Origin: Flavobacteriales bacterium
GTDB taxonomy: Bacteria; Bacteroidota; Bacteroidia; Flavobacteriales; BACL11
Assembly (NCBI GenBank): GCA_002697505.1
Contig: NZWA01000041.1
Span: forward strand, 4,633 to 68,632
Direction of reading: 5' to 3'
DNA length: 64,000 bases
Positions 7,151-16,575 of the stretch are shown here, in pieces; position 1 is the stretch's first letter, and every line of letters starts with the position of its first letter. The position numbers were made by a program, and so were the translations under genes. Under the pieces are notes generated by a model that made no database searches, was not told the DNA's origin, and was given only the letters and a program-made list of their open reading frames with translations.

Positions 7151-8081
7151 GTGCGAGGAATGCGGCAAAGAATTTCCATCTGAGAGAAGTCTTCACGCTC
7201 ATTTAAAAAGCCATAAGCTAAAAATAAAAGATTATTACTATAAGTATTTTCCGCGTAGAGACAAGTATAATAACGAGCTAATAAAGTTTGTTAATAAAGA
7301 GAGTTATTTTGCTACTGATTTTAATAATAAAAATAATTTAAAAAAATGGATGTCTCACGTAGAACCTCCTGTAGCAAAAGAATATTTTAAGAATTTTCTC
7401 ATAGGTAGAAAAGAGAAAAAAGATTTAGAGTTTGCGCCTTGTCAAGTAGAGCTTAGGTCTTTAATGAGTCCATCTGTAGCTTACTATCAAAAAGTTTTTG
7501 GTGACTACAATAAAATTTGCGAAGAAGTAGGGCTTTCTACGAAATACAAAACAATATCAGAACCTTTAGGTTACTATCCAGAAAAATATAAAAATGAAAA
7601 AATTTATATAGATACAAGAGAGCAGCAGCCTTTAGATATCATAGGGGTCAATACAGAAGTGAAAGGTTTAAAGTATGGAGACTATGCCCTAAGCAATAAA
7701 GAATTAGCTTGTAATTGTTACATAGAAAGAAAGTCCATACAAGATTTAATAGGTACTCTAAGTGGAGGATACGAAAGGTTTTGTAATGAAATAGAAAGGG
7801 CCGAATCAGAAAATGCTAATCTTATAGTTTTAATCGAGAACGATTATAATTCAAGCTTAATGTTTCACAAGATGAAGAGGACTTACAAGAAAAATGTAAG
7901 GACTAATCCCCAGCACATATTTCATAATATCAGAACTTTGATACAAGAATATCCAAACATTCAATTTTTATTTGTTAAAGATAGAATAGAATCAGAAAGA
8001 GTTATGAAAAGAATATTTTTTAGCAACTGCGAGTACAAAGATGTAGACCTGCAGTATGCTTACGATTTGAAATTGTTATGA
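7143..8081 (+). CDS. C2H2 zinc finger plus ERCC4-type nuclease
   Basis: The protein has 312 residues. An N-terminal C2H2 finger has Cys4, Cys7, His20 and His24 (C-x2-C-x12-H-x3-H). A linker of about 125 residues follows, then an ERCC4/XPF nuclease domain. The domain is shown by IDTREQQPL (Asp157), KYGDYAL (Asp180) and IERKSIQD (Glu195, Arg196, Lys197, Asp201), which together give the GD-n-ERK-x3-D signature. Such enzymes cut branched or structured DNA. Placement directly before the terminase suggests resolution of branched DNA before packaging, or use as a mobile or exclusion nuclease. A GAGGAGG ribosome site precedes the ATG. Confidence 0.8.
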   Translation: MVKCEECGKEFPSERSLHAHLKSHKLKIKDYYYKYFPRRDKYNNELIKFVNKESYFATDFNNKNNLKKWMSHVEPPVAKEYFKNFLIGRKEKKDLEFAPCQVELRSLMSPSVAYYQKVFGDYNKICEEVGLSTKYKTISEPLGYYPEKYKNEKIYIDTREQQPLDIIGVNTEVKGLKYGDYALSNKELACNCYIERKSIQDLIGTLSGGYERFCNEIERAESENANLIVLIENDYNSSLMFHKMKRTYKKNVRTNPQHIFHNIRTLIQEYPNIQFLFVKDRIESERVMKRIFFSNCEYKDVDLQYAYDLKLL

Positions 8082-8158
8082 GAGGTAAAATTGAGCTAAC
8101 TTATGAGCAAGCTTTGATTCTTTTATTCTTAATTATTCTTATAGCTTATTTAGACTAA
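8078..8158 (+). CDS. 26-residue membrane peptide
   Basis: This short frame starts with the ATG of an ATGA overlap with the nuclease stop and ends one base before the terminase ATG. The peptide begins MRGKIELTYEQ and continues as an Ala, Leu, Ile, Phe membrane helix ending IAYLD. Size, hydrophobic core and coupled start resemble the peptide at 1550-1627. No family is recognised. Confidence 0.5.
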   Translation: MRGKIELTYEQALILLFLIILIAYLD

Positions 8159-8159
8159 G

Positions 8160-9983
8160 ATGTGGTACGTGCATGAAAAATATAAAAGAGAAGTAACGGA
8201 CACAAATCTGGAGCTTTTGGATTTAAAAGGCGAGCTAGATTCTAAACAAGCTAAGATATCTCTTGCTAAGTTTTTAAGAGCAAACTTGGGTTTTACTGTA
8301 GAGTTAATCTCAGGAATAAAACTTGCGCCGTTTCAAGAAGTTACTCTCAAAGGTTTCTTTAATAGGAACTTTAATATGTGTGTCTGGGGGCGCGGATGCG
8401 GTAAGACTTTTATCGCATCCGTGTACTGTTTTTTACAATGCATCTTCGAGCCGAATACAAAAATCCTTATAGCTGGCCCGACATTTCGTACTGCTAGATT
8501 TATATTTCAAAACCTTGAAAAGATAGTAGAGACTAAGGGCGCAGAGCTGCTAGCTCAAGCTTTCGGGGCTAAATCTAAACGTAACGATCAGTTCGAATGG
8601 AGGATAAACGGCGGAAGCATCACAGCGATTCCTTTGAGCGGCGAAAAGATTCGTGGTTTCCGTGCGAACATTCTTGTACTTGACGAGTACCTGCTATTAC
8701 CAGAAGAGACTATTAAAACAGTTCTTATGCCGTTCTTGGTTGCACCGCAAGACATGGCAGAAAGAATTAGAGTTAGAGAAATAGAAGACTCTTTAATCAA
8801 GAACGGTAAGATGGAAGAAAAAGATAGGATGGTGTTTGAAAACAAATCAAAAATGATAGCGCTATCTTCTGCAAGCTACAGTTTCGAGAATCTTTATAAA
8901 ACATACAAAGAGTGGATGGGTAATATCTACTCCGATGATATGCTTGATTCTAAATATTTTATATCTCAAATGGGGTTTGACTCTGTTCCAGAAGATATGA
9001 TTGATAAAACTGTTATTGAAGAAGCTCAATCAGGAGGTAGTTCTAACTCTTCTTTCCAAAGAGAATATAGAGCGCAATTTACAGACGGAAGTGATAGTTA
9101 TTTTAGCGCAAAAAAGATGCACGAGTGCACTGTGCCGGACGGAGAAGCCCCGCACACTTTAATTGCTGGCAATCCAGAAAAAGAGTACATACTTGGTATA
9201 GACCCTAGTTTTAGTAATAGCCCTAGCTCTGATTATTTTGCGATGTCGCTTATTGAGTTAGATGAAGACTCTTATACTTTAGTTCATTCATACGCTGTCG
9301 CAGGAGGCGATCTAAAAAATCATATCAAATATCTTTTTTACTTATATAAAAATTTTAATATCAAGATGATAATTATTGATAATGCTGGATATCAATTTAT
9401 CGATAGTGCTAATGAGTCTGAAATATTTAGAGAAGCTGGGTTAGAGATTAAGTTTTTTGACTTTAATACAGAAAAACAAGGCGTGGCTTACGATCAAGAA
9501 CTTAAAAAAGTTAAAAGAACTTACAGCCCCAAAGACAACGTAGTTTGTTTTAAGCAAGTGTTTAGTTCTGATTTTTTAAGAAACGCTAATGAATACTTAC
9601 AATCTTGCATAGATCATAAGAAAATATTTTTTGCTTCTAGAACTGCTGCATCGGGAAGCTTCTTCTCAAGGTTGTCATCCACTAAGATACCGCTAAAGCT
9701 AACTCACTTTAACGATATAGGAGAAATGATAGAAACTCAGGATGACTTGATCTATCAAACTAAGAAACAATGCGCGCTAATTGAAGTTAAGTCTACCGCA
9801 AAAGGTACGCAAAGTTTTGACCTGCCACAACATCTTCGTAGGAGCAACTCTGCCAATCGCGCAAGAAAAGATAATTACACAACATTAATGTTAGGCAATT
9901 GGGCAGTGAAAGCATATAATGATATGAGGAATGTAAAAGTTGAAGAAGTTAACGCGACTTTTGTTCCAAGAATGATTGATTAA
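8160..9983 (+). CDS. terL: Terminase large subunit
   Basis: The protein has 607 residues, the normal size. The ATPase has Walker A GRGCGKT at residues 77-83 and Walker B ILVLDEY with Asp175 and Glu176. The C-terminal RNase H-like nuclease shows GIDPSFS (Asp348) and IIIDNAG (Asp407), with a later acidic cluster in HFNDIGEMIE. It pumps DNA into proheads through the portal encoded just downstream and cuts concatemers. The arginine of the Walker A variant is typical of phage terminases. Confidence 0.93.
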   Translation: MWYVHEKYKREVTDTNLELLDLKGELDSKQAKISLAKFLRANLGFTVELISGIKLAPFQEVTLKGFFNRNFNMCVWGRGCGKTFIASVYCFLQCIFEPNTKILIAGPTFRTARFIFQNLEKIVETKGAELLAQAFGAKSKRNDQFEWRINGGSITAIPLSGEKIRGFRANILVLDEYLLLPEETIKTVLMPFLVAPQDMAERIRVREIEDSLIKNGKMEEKDRMVFENKSKMIALSSASYSFENLYKTYKEWMGNIYSDDMLDSKYFISQMGFDSVPEDMIDKTVIEEAQSGGSSNSSFQREYRAQFTDGSDSYFSAKKMHECTVPDGEAPHTLIAGNPEKEYILGIDPSFSNSPSSDYFAMSLIELDEDSYTLVHSYAVAGGDLKNHIKYLFYLYKNFNIKMIIIDNAGYQFIDSANESEIFREAGLEIKFFDFNTEKQGVAYDQELKKVKRTYSPKDNVVCFKQVFSSDFLRNANEYLQSCIDHKKIFFASRTAASGSFFSRLSSTKIPLKLTHFNDIGEMIETQDDLIYQTKKQCALIEVKSTAKGTQSFDLPQHLRRSNSANRARKDNYTTLMLGNWAVKAYNDMRNVKVEEVNATFVPRMID

Positions 9984-9990
9984 GTGTAAT
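9983..9990 (+). promoter_or_regulatory. Phage promoter motif AGTGTAAT
   Basis: AGTGTAAT overlaps the terminase stop (the TAA ends at 9983) and lies 11 bases before the portal ATG. It allows portal and following genes to be transcribed independently of terminase. Confidence 0.65.
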
Positions 9991-10001
9991 TTAAAGTTAA
10001 A

Positions 10002-11930
10002 ATGGCAGTTAAGAGAAAAGCTAAGAACGAAAACACCGCTAACGAACCACTAATGGCTGGCGGAGATTTGATTGAGACTGTCGCTTCTACTAGATCGCGG
10101 CGCAACAAGGCTGGATCTATTGAACGGACCGATAGATATAGAAACATTGATGATGGCATAATCCCGTTCAGGTACTCCCAAGGAGTAACAAATAATTCTA
10201 GCCTAGATATTAGAGACACTATAGTTTTGTGTCAGAAAGCTTACTATAATTTTTCTGTTTTTAGAAATACTATCGATCTAATGACAGAGTTCTCTATGAG
10301 CGACATCTATTTTACTGGAGGGAGTAAAAAAGCAAAAGATTTTTTTGATGCTCTTTTAAAAAAAATAAATATTAATAATTTACAAAGTAAGTTCTTTAGA
10401 GAGTATTACAGATCTGGTAATGTTTTCATCCATAGATTTGATGCAAATGTTACTCAGTCGGACGTAACTAGAATGACTCAAACTTTTGGGCTCACTTCGA
10501 ACGCATCTTTTACAATACCTGCTAGATACATAATTTTAAACCCTGCTGATATACAGATTTCAGGTAATATAACTTTTGCAACCGGAGAGTTCAGAAAGAT
10601 ACTTTCGGACTATGAATTAGAAAGACTTCGCAACCCAAAAACAGAAGAAGATAGACAAGTATTAGAAAGTCTAGACCCAGAAGCCATAAAACAGATTAAA
10701 GGCCAAGGGGGCAGAAAGCCCGGATATAATGCGGTATCTATTCGCCTACCTATGGACAAAATGACCGCTGTTTTTTACAAGAAGCAAGACTATGAACCTT
10801 TCGCGGTACCGATGGGCTATCCTGTTTTAGAGGACATTAACTGGAAACAGGAAATGAAGAAGATGGATATGGCTCTAACTAGAACCACGAATCAATCTAT
10901 TCTTCTCGTTACTATGGGGACAGAGCCTGAAAAAGGCGGAGTGAATCAAAAGAATCTTCTGGCTATGCAGAAGCTATTTGAAAATGAGTCTGTAGGACGT
11001 GTTCTTATTTCTGATTATACAACTCAAGCAAAATTTGTTATTCCTGATATCGCTGGTATTCTTGATCCTAAAAAATATGAAGTATGTAATCATGACATAC
11101 AAATGGGGTTAAACAACATTCTGTTAAGTGATGAGAAGTTTGCTAACTCTAGCATCAAAGTGCAGGTGTTTATGGAAAGACTTAACGAAGGTAGAAAAGT
11201 TTTTATCCATGACTTCCTAATGCCGGAGATAAAAAGAATCTCTAAGGAGATGGGCTTCAAAAACTATCCTACTCCTAACTTCGAAGACTTAGATCTAAGA
11301 GATAATTCTGTTTACGCAAGAGTTTATAGCAGGTTAATTGAACTAGGAGTACTAACACCAGAAGAAGGTATACAAGCCATCGAATCTGGACGTATGCCAA
11401 CTATGGAAGAATCTGTGGAATCTCAGCAAAAATTCAGAGTGTTAAAAGACGACGGATTGTACGAGCCAGTCTTAGGTAATAAACCTCCAAAAGAATTACC
11501 AAAAGATAAAGCTAAACCAGTGCCTCAACCCAAAGGCAGACCTGAAGGCACTGGCAGGCCAAAAGAAACAGACACTAAAAACCCTATTGGGTTAACTGCA
11601 AACAAACAAACTAGATTTAGTTTAAGTAAGGTAAGAGATAATTTAAATTTAGCGGACAAACTTAATTTAGAAGTTGAAGCTTCACTTAGACAGCTACATA
11701 ATCGCAAAAGATTAAATAAAGGTCAAAAAGAAATAGCTCAACAAATTTCTAACATTGTTATACATAATGAGGACCCAGAAAACTGGTTAGCTAAAGCTGG
11801 TAGATACGCTGCTGAACCGATAGATAGAAATGAGGAAAGAGTAAAAGAAATACAGTCTATTGCTTACGAGCATCAAGTAGATGATTTTCTAGCTGGTATA
11901 CTTTATTGCAGTAAGTATGATGGAGACTAA
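10002..11930 (+). CDS. Portal protein
   Basis: The protein has 642 residues. Position directly after the terminase, size and the segments FRYSQGVTNNSSL, YYRSGNVFIHRFD and the MFENESVGRVLISDY-like region fit phage portal proteins. The C-terminal 130 residues are Lys/Pro-rich then helical (EVEASLRQLHNRKR). It forms the dodecameric DNA channel at one capsid vertex. Its stop overlaps the next ATG (TAATG). Confidence 0.85.
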   Translation: MAVKRKAKNENTANEPLMAGGDLIETVASTRSRRNKAGSIERTDRYRNIDDGIIPFRYSQGVTNNSSLDIRDTIVLCQKAYYNFSVFRNTIDLMTEFSMSDIYFTGGSKKAKDFFDALLKKININNLQSKFFREYYRSGNVFIHRFDANVTQSDVTRMTQTFGLTSNASFTIPARYIILNPADIQISGNITFATGEFRKILSDYELERLRNPKTEEDRQVLESLDPEAIKQIKGQGGRKPGYNAVSIRLPMDKMTAVFYKKQDYEPFAVPMGYPVLEDINWKQEMKKMDMALTRTTNQSILLVTMGTEPEKGGVNQKNLLAMQKLFENESVGRVLISDYTTQAKFVIPDIAGILDPKKYEVCNHDIQMGLNNILLSDEKFANSSIKVQVFMERLNEGRKVFIHDFLMPEIKRISKEMGFKNYPTPNFEDLDLRDNSVYARVYSRLIELGVLTPEEGIQAIESGRMPTMEESVESQQKFRVLKDDGLYEPVLGNKPPKELPKDKAKPVPQPKGRPEGTGRPKETDTKNPIGLTANKQTRFSLSKVRDNLNLADKLNLEVEASLRQLHNRKRLNKGQKEIAQQISNIVIHNEDPENWLAKAGRYAAEPIDRNEERVKEIQSIAYEHQVDDFLAGILYCSKYDGD

Positions 11931-13381
11931 TGTCAAGGATAATTTACAACGCGGAAGGTCTTTTTGTAGGACCATCGGGTTCTAACTTCCTAGATTATGT
12001 AGGAGGAGAACCTCACGACAGTTACGCTAATCCTTTAACCACTCACAACTTAATAAAACAGATAGACAGAGTGCAAGCTTTGTCGTATGACATATCTGTT
12101 CCTCATACTCAAGTTACGCAATTTAATACTAGGTCTGTTGTAAGTAGGCCTATAATAAATGCGCCTGAAGTAAGTTTTTCTTTTTCGTATCTTGTTTCAG
12201 ATGTATCTAACGAAGCTAAGATGGGGCTATATGTAAACTACGCACAGTTTGAAGAGCCCTACTCAGGCTCACCTTTCTTTTCTAACAATACTGGGCAAAG
12301 TCTGATATCAGGGTTTGCGGCAGAAGACGAAACTAATAAACAACATTATCAAGAGGGGACCTCTGACCCTTATTTTCCAAATCAATCTTTTAGAGACAAA
12401 AAAAATTACTACCTTGCAGTCAGGTCAGATAAAGAAGATTTATATACTGGAACTAATTTAGAGGACTTGACGAAAAGAGATAATCAAGACTTTGTAGACA
12501 CTGATGCGCCAAATCATAATTTAATATCTTTTGGTCGCTGCTATATGAACTCATATTCCACAGAAGCTTCTGTGGGAGATTTTCCACTAGCGAATGTTTC
12601 TTTTGTAGCTGAGAATGTTATGTTTGAAACTAGCGGTAGCGGTTTTTTAAGCCCTATGATAGAACCTAAAAGTGGCAATCAATTTAACAATTTAAATTCT
12701 GTCTTGCCCAAAAGGCAAAGCAGAAACCCTATATCTGTTGTCCGACCGGGAGATATAAATTTTACTACTGATTCTTTTTCTGGGCTGGGCGTTGATTTTG
12801 CTAATCTACATTTAGAATCTTATGTTATATCATTCGATATACCTAGGGGGGCAGAAGCTAATTTAGGGCACAAGTTTCCTATTAGCAGAAAAGTAAATTT
12901 TCCCGTGCCTGTTCAACTAAGCATCAATGGAATCGTTGAGAACATGAGTTCGGGATCTTTAATAGATTTAGTTAATCTAAACCAAGATTATGATTTCTCT
13001 ATAACTTTAAGTATGCCTAGAAATTGTGACACTCCATCTACTGGAGAGCCGATACAGGCAGGTAGCACTACATTTGAAAACAGAGATGACCCTTTAATCA
13101 AATATTCTTTTAATAAGGCCAAGCTAGACGCTTTTAATTACGACACGGCTATTGGTGATAATAAAAATTTCTCAGCTTCTTTTAGCACAGAGCTAGACCC
13201 AGATGATTTAACCAGAGGGTTTTTTATTAGCGGGCTTTTAGGGGACAGAAAACTAGAAGACTTTCACCTACTAGAGACAACTGATGCCATGGACGGCGGC
13301 ACAGGAGACTTTGAAAGGTTCCATTTAGAACTAGAAGAATCTAATGGATTGTTGGTAGACAACTACATACCATTGTACTAA
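11930..13381 (+). CDS. Tail-tube-like structural protein, paralogue in head module
   Basis: The protein has 483 residues and is homologous along its length to the tail-tube-like protein at 50848. Shared landmarks are an IIYNAEGLFVG start, IKQIDRVQALSY, the SYLVSDVSNEAKMG stretch, NSYSTEASVGDFP, VVRPGDI, ISFDIPRG and VNFPVPVQLSINGIVENM. It carries extra loops of about 70 residues in total. Because it sits beside the portal it may be a connector or specialised tail protein rather than the main tube. It overlaps the portal stop by one base. Confidence 0.6.
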   Translation: MSRIIYNAEGLFVGPSGSNFLDYVGGEPHDSYANPLTTHNLIKQIDRVQALSYDISVPHTQVTQFNTRSVVSRPIINAPEVSFSFSYLVSDVSNEAKMGLYVNYAQFEEPYSGSPFFSNNTGQSLISGFAAEDETNKQHYQEGTSDPYFPNQSFRDKKNYYLAVRSDKEDLYTGTNLEDLTKRDNQDFVDTDAPNHNLISFGRCYMNSYSTEASVGDFPLANVSFVAENVMFETSGSGFLSPMIEPKSGNQFNNLNSVLPKRQSRNPISVVRPGDINFTTDSFSGLGVDFANLHLESYVISFDIPRGAEANLGHKFPISRKVNFPVPVQLSINGIVENMSSGSLIDLVNLNQDYDFSITLSMPRNCDTPSTGEPIQAGSTTFENRDDPLIKYSFNKAKLDAFNYDTAIGDNKNFSASFSTELDPDDLTRGFFISGLLGDRKLEDFHLLETTDAMDGGTGDFERFHLELEESNGLLVDNYIPLY

Positions 13382-13383
13382 AA

Positions 13384-13391
13384 AGTGTATA
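13384..13391 (+). promoter_or_regulatory. Variant phage promoter motif AGTGTATA
   Basis: AGTGTATA differs from the common form in its last two bases and lies 18 bases before the ATG of the fibre gene. An AAGGA ribosome site also fits in the gap, so this transcript can have a short leader. Confidence 0.5.
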
Positions 13392-13409
13392 ATAATATAG
13401 GAATAAGGA

Positions 13410-16127
13410 ATGCCAAATAAAAAGATATCTCAGCTTTCTACGATTTCTCCGGTACCAACTGGAGGGCTTATGCTCGTTTCTAATGGTGGGGTTAGTAGGA
13501 GCGCGACAGTAAAAGATGTTGCAGAGGCTATAACTGACTCTGTTACTACGTTTACAGGCATGTCCGACACTCCAGATGCCATCAGCGGAAATATGTTTGT
13601 CGTTGGCAATCCCGGAGGAACAGAATTAATTTTTACAAAAAACCTAAATTTAGGAACAGGAACTTTTGTAGAAACTTCGCAGACTGGTGATTTTATAGAT
13701 ACTTCAGACACCGGGAACTTTCTTTTCGAATCATCGCTTTCTGGAACATATTCTACACAGTTTGACGTAACAGCAGCCGGTGGAAAGTATTTGATTAGCG
13801 AAGTGACCGCAGGTAGTCACACAACTACAACACAAGTCCAACAATTACAGATAAACTTACAAAGGGGCAACACTTATAAATTTAGAACAGATTCTAGTAC
13901 AAACGGTCATCCTTTTATTTTTGTCACCGAAGGGTTAGGCGGTGGATATACTTACGAGTACACTTCGGGTATTACCAACTCTAGGGCTCAAAATGGAACT
14001 GCTCTATATTTCAGAGTGCCTCAGTCTGCCCCCAGTAATTTATTCTATCAATGCGGCGTTCATTCAAACATGGGCGCAAGAGTAAATATATATGACAATA
14101 CAGGTAACCTAGTCGACACTTCTATGACTGGGTCATTTTTAACTTCGGCAAACACAGGTATTTTAATCGGAACGAATCAAACTGGAGACTTTTTAACTTC
14201 AGCGAACACAGGAATACTTGTAGGCGTCAATCAAACAGGCGATTTCGTAAGCACTTCTATCACGGGAAATATTTTAGTCGGTAAGGAAGAAACAGGAGTT
14301 TTTCCAACGGGCGAAGGTACTAGTGGTTATTTCGCAAAGTGGATAGAATCTGGAGTCTTAACCACAGGGCTGGTATTAGAAGACAGCGCAAGTTTTCACC
14401 CCTATATTGATAAAAATTTAGGTAAGTCAAATAAGAGGTGGGGCAGGCTTTTTTGCAAAACTGTAGATGCTGTAAATGATGGATTTACTTTCATAGAATC
14501 AGAAACCACTAGCGCTACAAGCAGGGCAGTTGTTAGGTCTGTAAATAGCGATGGAAACTATTTAAATTTAAGAGCTGCTTCTACGGGAGATTCAACTTTA
14601 AATATCGGGTCAGGTCACTACGCTATTTATGGCACGCAGTCTGGCAAGAAGATGTTTATAGGTAACCAACAAGATATAAACTTTCACGCTTCTTCTCAAT
14701 CTATAACTAGCAGCGGTATTTCTTTTATAGCACAATTTTTAAAGACTGGGCATATAAAACTAAATGAAAAAGTAACTTTTAGTGACGCCTATACATTTCC
14801 AACAAGCGATGGGTCTGCGAAAAATTTCTTGGCTACGGACGGAGCTGGCAATATATCATTCTCTGGAGCAGCAGGTATAACGGGTGGCTTAGCAGCATCT
14901 TTCATAGAGCTTGACGACACGCCTTCTTCACTAGGATCTGCCGGGCAAGTCGTGACAGTAACCGCAGACGGTACAAGCTTAACTTTTTCTGGTATTAGTC
15001 CTGCAGGCGGAGATGCTTTCACAGGAAACTTTTTAGATTCATTAACAGATACTCCATCCACTTATGCTGGTAATGCTGGTAGTATCGTAGTTGTTAAGAC
15101 TGGTATTGATGGATTAGAGTTTAAGGCTTCTGGAGATTTCGTTGGTGCTTCTGAGACTGGAAATTTTGTAGACACAGCTTCTACAGGAATCTTAGTTGGC
15201 ACTAATCAAACTGGCGAGTTTGTAGATAAAACTACAACGGGGAGTCTTTTGGTTGGCATTAACATGACAGGAAACCTTGTTAACACTGCCATGACAGGAA
15301 GTCTGGTAAGCACAAGCATGACAGGGAATAGTTTGTTAGGCTCAGATTTTTCGGGGACAATTACAAGTCAGGTTGATTCTGGTATATACTCAGATTACTC
15401 TGCGGAATATAATGTTAACATAAACACTAGCGCAAACGCTATAGAAATTATAGAAACTAGTCCTTTAAATTCTGGCCAGCGTGAAGTTTTAACTAAACCA
15501 GAATTAGTCTTACATAAAGGGAACACTTACAAATTTAATATTACAGGCGGAACTGGAGTATTTTTTGGAATATCTACAGGACTGAATGAATATAGTAACG
15601 TTGCTTTATTTAACTCTGGCCAAGACGAAGTAGGCGTCGCTAAAGGTATAACAGAAAGCTACTTTTTCAGAGTCCCACAAGATGCACCTAAGTACTTGGC
15701 TTACAATGCCTTTAGTACAAGGACGCCTTCCATAGCTGGCCATGGTCTTAATAATATGGGAAATCTTATTAAGACTTCAGATGACGCAGTAAAGGTTATA
15801 AGCGGTGTTCATTCTGGGATACATTGGGACAGCGGAAATATTCAGTACGTTACTATAGGCACCGGGTCCTCTGTCCCTAGTAGCGTAGATTTTTTATTCC
15901 ATAACGTAAAAGAAGGTGAAACACTTAAGATGTACATTCAGAATAAGCATACTTCTGAAATGAACTGCAACTTTGTGTCAGGCAGCCCTAATCAAGTATT
16001 TGCTCCTACTACAGCAAACGGCGATAACGTCTTCCCAACAGTAGGTGCTGGCAAGACTAATTTCTACGAGTTCACAAGAATACATACTGGTATATTTGTT
16101 CAGTATAATACAGGTTACATTTACTAA
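13410..16127 (+). CDS. Tail fibre or virion protein with cupredoxin domain
   Basis: The protein has 905 residues. After an N-terminal segment (KKISQLSTISPVPTGG) it has a cupredoxin-like beta domain at about 112-230. That domain carries all four candidate copper ligands: His167 in NGHPF, and Cys215, His218 and Met221 in CGVHSNMG. Thr/Gly-rich repeats with the pattern TG-x-hydrophobic flank it (about 233-295 and 573-650). A second, degenerate cupredoxin-like region at about 665-790 lacks the Cys-x2-His core. The closest relative of the first domain is in the fibre at 36896. A surface-exposed tail protein is likely. Confidence 0.65.
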   Translation: MPNKKISQLSTISPVPTGGLMLVSNGGVSRSATVKDVAEAITDSVTTFTGMSDTPDAISGNMFVVGNPGGTELIFTKNLNLGTGTFVETSQTGDFIDTSDTGNFLFESSLSGTYSTQFDVTAAGGKYLISEVTAGSHTTTTQVQQLQINLQRGNTYKFRTDSSTNGHPFIFVTEGLGGGYTYEYTSGITNSRAQNGTALYFRVPQSAPSNLFYQCGVHSNMGARVNIYDNTGNLVDTSMTGSFLTSANTGILIGTNQTGDFLTSANTGILVGVNQTGDFVSTSITGNILVGKEETGVFPTGEGTSGYFAKWIESGVLTTGLVLEDSASFHPYIDKNLGKSNKRWGRLFCKTVDAVNDGFTFIESETTSATSRAVVRSVNSDGNYLNLRAASTGDSTLNIGSGHYAIYGTQSGKKMFIGNQQDINFHASSQSITSSGISFIAQFLKTGHIKLNEKVTFSDAYTFPTSDGSAKNFLATDGAGNISFSGAAGITGGLAASFIELDDTPSSLGSAGQVVTVTADGTSLTFSGISPAGGDAFTGNFLDSLTDTPSTYAGNAGSIVVVKTGIDGLEFKASGDFVGASETGNFVDTASTGILVGTNQTGEFVDKTTTGSLLVGINMTGNLVNTAMTGSLVSTSMTGNSLLGSDFSGTITSQVDSGIYSDYSAEYNVNINTSANAIEIIETSPLNSGQREVLTKPELVLHKGNTYKFNITGGTGVFFGISTGLNEYSNVALFNSGQDEVGVAKGITESYFFRVPQDAPKYLAYNAFSTRTPSIAGHGLNNMGNLIKTSDDAVKVISGVHSGIHWDSGNIQYVTIGTGSSVPSSVDFLFHNVKEGETLKMYIQNKHTSEMNCNFVSGSPNQVFAPTTANGDNVFPTVGAGKTNFYEFTRIHTGIFVQYNTGYIY
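14107..14300 (+). repeat. In-gene TG-type peptide repeats, first block
   Basis: About five degenerate units of roughly 12 codons encode alternations such as NQTGDFLTSANTGILIG. The regular spacing of Thr-Gly pairs suggests a repetitive beta structure in the fibre shaft. Confidence 0.6.
15128..15350 (+). repeat. In-gene TG-type peptide repeats, second block
   Basis: A second run of the same unit (GNFVDTASTGILVGTNQTGE and later NMTGNL, SMTGNS) lies 830 bases after the first, with more sequence divergence. Confidence 0.6.
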
Positions 16128-16555
16128 TGTCCTACAGGAGATACGCAGGAGATAAGTTTATAGGTCCAACTGGGATAGATAATTTCCCAACTGACGTGGC
16201 CGATGGTGCTACTCTTACTACAACAGGAGTTGCTTCCGCAGAGTACGGTCAATATATAAAAGCTGGCGGAGTATGGAGAAAACTAACAGAATCTGAGTTT
16301 GTTCAACTTACTGGAACTACTAGCAGTCAAACCAGCACCATAACCCTAACTGGACTAAGCAGCATTTACGACATTAGAGGAGTGTATTCTGGTCAGGGAG
16401 CTTTTGAATCTAGTTCTCAAGTAAGATGTTTTGTGGGAGGCGTTTTGCAAAATCCCGCTAATTATAACTTAGAACAAGTTGGTAGTATTTCTAATATAGT
16501 GTTCGACCATGACGTTCTTTCTGGCGTTAGAACTCAAGTTCTCTATCATATTTAG
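16127..16555 (+). CDS. Small tail-associated structural protein
   Basis: The protein has 142 residues. It starts MSYRRYAGDKFIGPTG, has a Thr/Ser-rich centre (TSSQTSTITLTGLSS) and ends in a beta-rich segment with VRCFVGGVLQNPANYNL, a pattern seen in small fibre or baseplate-type phage proteins. Its ATG overlaps the stop of the upstream fibre gene by one base, so the two are probably made together. No precise function is assigned. Confidence 0.5.
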   Translation: MSYRRYAGDKFIGPTGIDNFPTDVADGATLTTTGVASAEYGQYIKAGGVWRKLTESEFVQLTGTTSSQTSTITLTGLSSIYDIRGVYSGQGAFESSSQVRCFVGGVLQNPANYNLEQVGSISNIVFDHDVLSGVRTQVLYHI

Positions 16556-16557
16556 GC

Positions 16558-16565
16558 CGTGTAAT
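16558..16565 (+). promoter_or_regulatory. Phage promoter motif CGTGTAAT
   Basis: CGTGTAAT begins just after the preceding stop and lies ten bases before the holin-like ATG. It could time the lysis cassette separately. Confidence 0.55.
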
Positions 16566-16575
16566 AGATTTTGGT

